From contig JAGCMR010000185.1 in NCBI GenBank assembly GCA_017646305.1, forward strand, positions 1 to 5,898: 5,898 bases of DNA, in the 5' to 3' direction. Positions 5,811 to 5,898 of this stretch are shown piece after piece (the stretch's first letter is position 1; each line of letters begins with the position of its first letter). A model generated the notes under the pieces. That model saw nothing but the letters and a program-made list of their open reading frames with translations, was not told the DNA's origin and did not search any database. The position numbers and the translations under genes are program-made. This DNA comes from Spirochaetaceae bacterium (GTDB lineage Bacteria; Spirochaetota; Spirochaetia; Treponematales; Treponemataceae).

Positions 5811-5839
5811 GACGATAGGTGTAGTAAGTGTCCTGTAAG

Positions 5840-5868
5840 AATATACTTCAGGCATAGCTTAGTCACAA
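5840..5868 (-). promoter_or_regulatory. Second candidate leftward promoter, distal to the PBP gene
   Basis: On the minus strand TTGTGA (complement of 5863-5868, four of six matches) is followed after exactly 17 bases by TATATT (complement of 5840-5845, five of six). The start would be near 5833, giving a leader of about 195 bases that contains the U-rich tracts and both hairpins. It is an alternative or addition to the proximal promoter. Confidence 0.4.
5842..5847 (+). promoter_or_regulatory. Possible -10 element for a rightward gene at the window edge
   Basis: TATACT matches five of six bases of the -10 consensus. No convincing -35 lies at the right spacing (GTGTAG at 5819-5824). An A8 tract just upstream could compensate. 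It overlaps the leftward -10 candidate, so the two promoters would compete. Confidence 0.22.
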
Positions 5869-5888
5869 GCTGATTAGGCTGATAAATT

Positions 5889-5898
5889 GGAGGTATGC
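5889..5898 (+). promoter_or_regulatory. Possible ribosome binding site and start of a rightward gene
   Basis: GGAGG at 5889-5893 is followed by ATG at 5895-5897. With only one base between them this ATG is too close for efficient initiation, so the true start may be a few codons further right, outside the window. Only the position and the Shine-Dalgarno-like sequence support a gene here. Confidence 0.3.

Larger units (their letters stand above)
5639..5898. other. Intergenic regulatory region upstream of the PBP gene
   Basis: About 260 bases with no convincing complete gene. From the PBP side outward it holds a promoter abutting the ATG (5645-5673), two tandem dyads (5677-5701 and 5705-5727), a plain stretch (5728-5765), a run of A/T tracts (5766-5810), overlapping candidate promoter elements on both strands (5840-5868), and a possible ribosome binding site and ATG at the right edge. 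Confidence 0.7.

Noticed and set aside
5856..5883. Short repeats AGCTT...AAGCT and GCTGAT x2
   Set aside because: Five- and six-base matches in 28 bases are too short to distinguish from chance without comparison to relatives.

Overview
The window carries one truncated gene, three complete genes and a 260-base intergenic region. The base composition is fairly AT-rich. A divergent spirochaete-type LptD-like barrel sits next to a class A penicillin-binding protein, and the protein style suggests a Treponema or a close relative among the Spirochaetes. That assignment is recognition by eye, not a search result, and I hold it at roughly even confidence.

Layout from left to right. Positions 1-2353 (+) hold the C-terminal 783 residues of a large outer-membrane beta-barrel protein, probably LptD, whose N-terminus lies outside the window. 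Positions 2427-2615 (+) hold a 62-residue membrane protein with a cysteine-rich tail of the FeoB-associated type. Positions 2630-3019 (-) hold a 129-residue stand-alone ParB/Srx N-terminal (CTPase-type) domain that has no DNA-binding half and ends in a strongly basic, aromatic amphipathic helix. Positions 3059-5638 (-) hold a bifunctional class A penicillin-binding protein (PBP1A/MrcA type) with all glycosyltransferase and transpeptidase motifs intact. Positions 5639-5898 are intergenic. They contain two adjacent perfect dyads, a good promoter placed so that the predicted transcript starts exactly at the PBP ATG, several A/T tracts, and a possible start of a rightward gene at the very edge.

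The two leftward genes are 39 bases apart, so they are likely one transcription unit of PBP followed by the mini-ParB. The rightward pair converges on them, with only 14 bases between the two stop codons. Three of the four genes act at the envelope: outer-membrane assembly, iron-transport-associated membrane protein and peptidoglycan synthesis. The fourth has a predicted membrane-binding tail.

The most interesting points are the mini-ParB with its putative membrane-targeting helix in an operon with a cell-wall synthase, the apparent leaderless start of the PBP gene, and the paired TTTGC-N3-GCAAA dyads just upstream of its promoter. I see no RNA genes, CRISPR arrays, insertion sequences or attachment sites.
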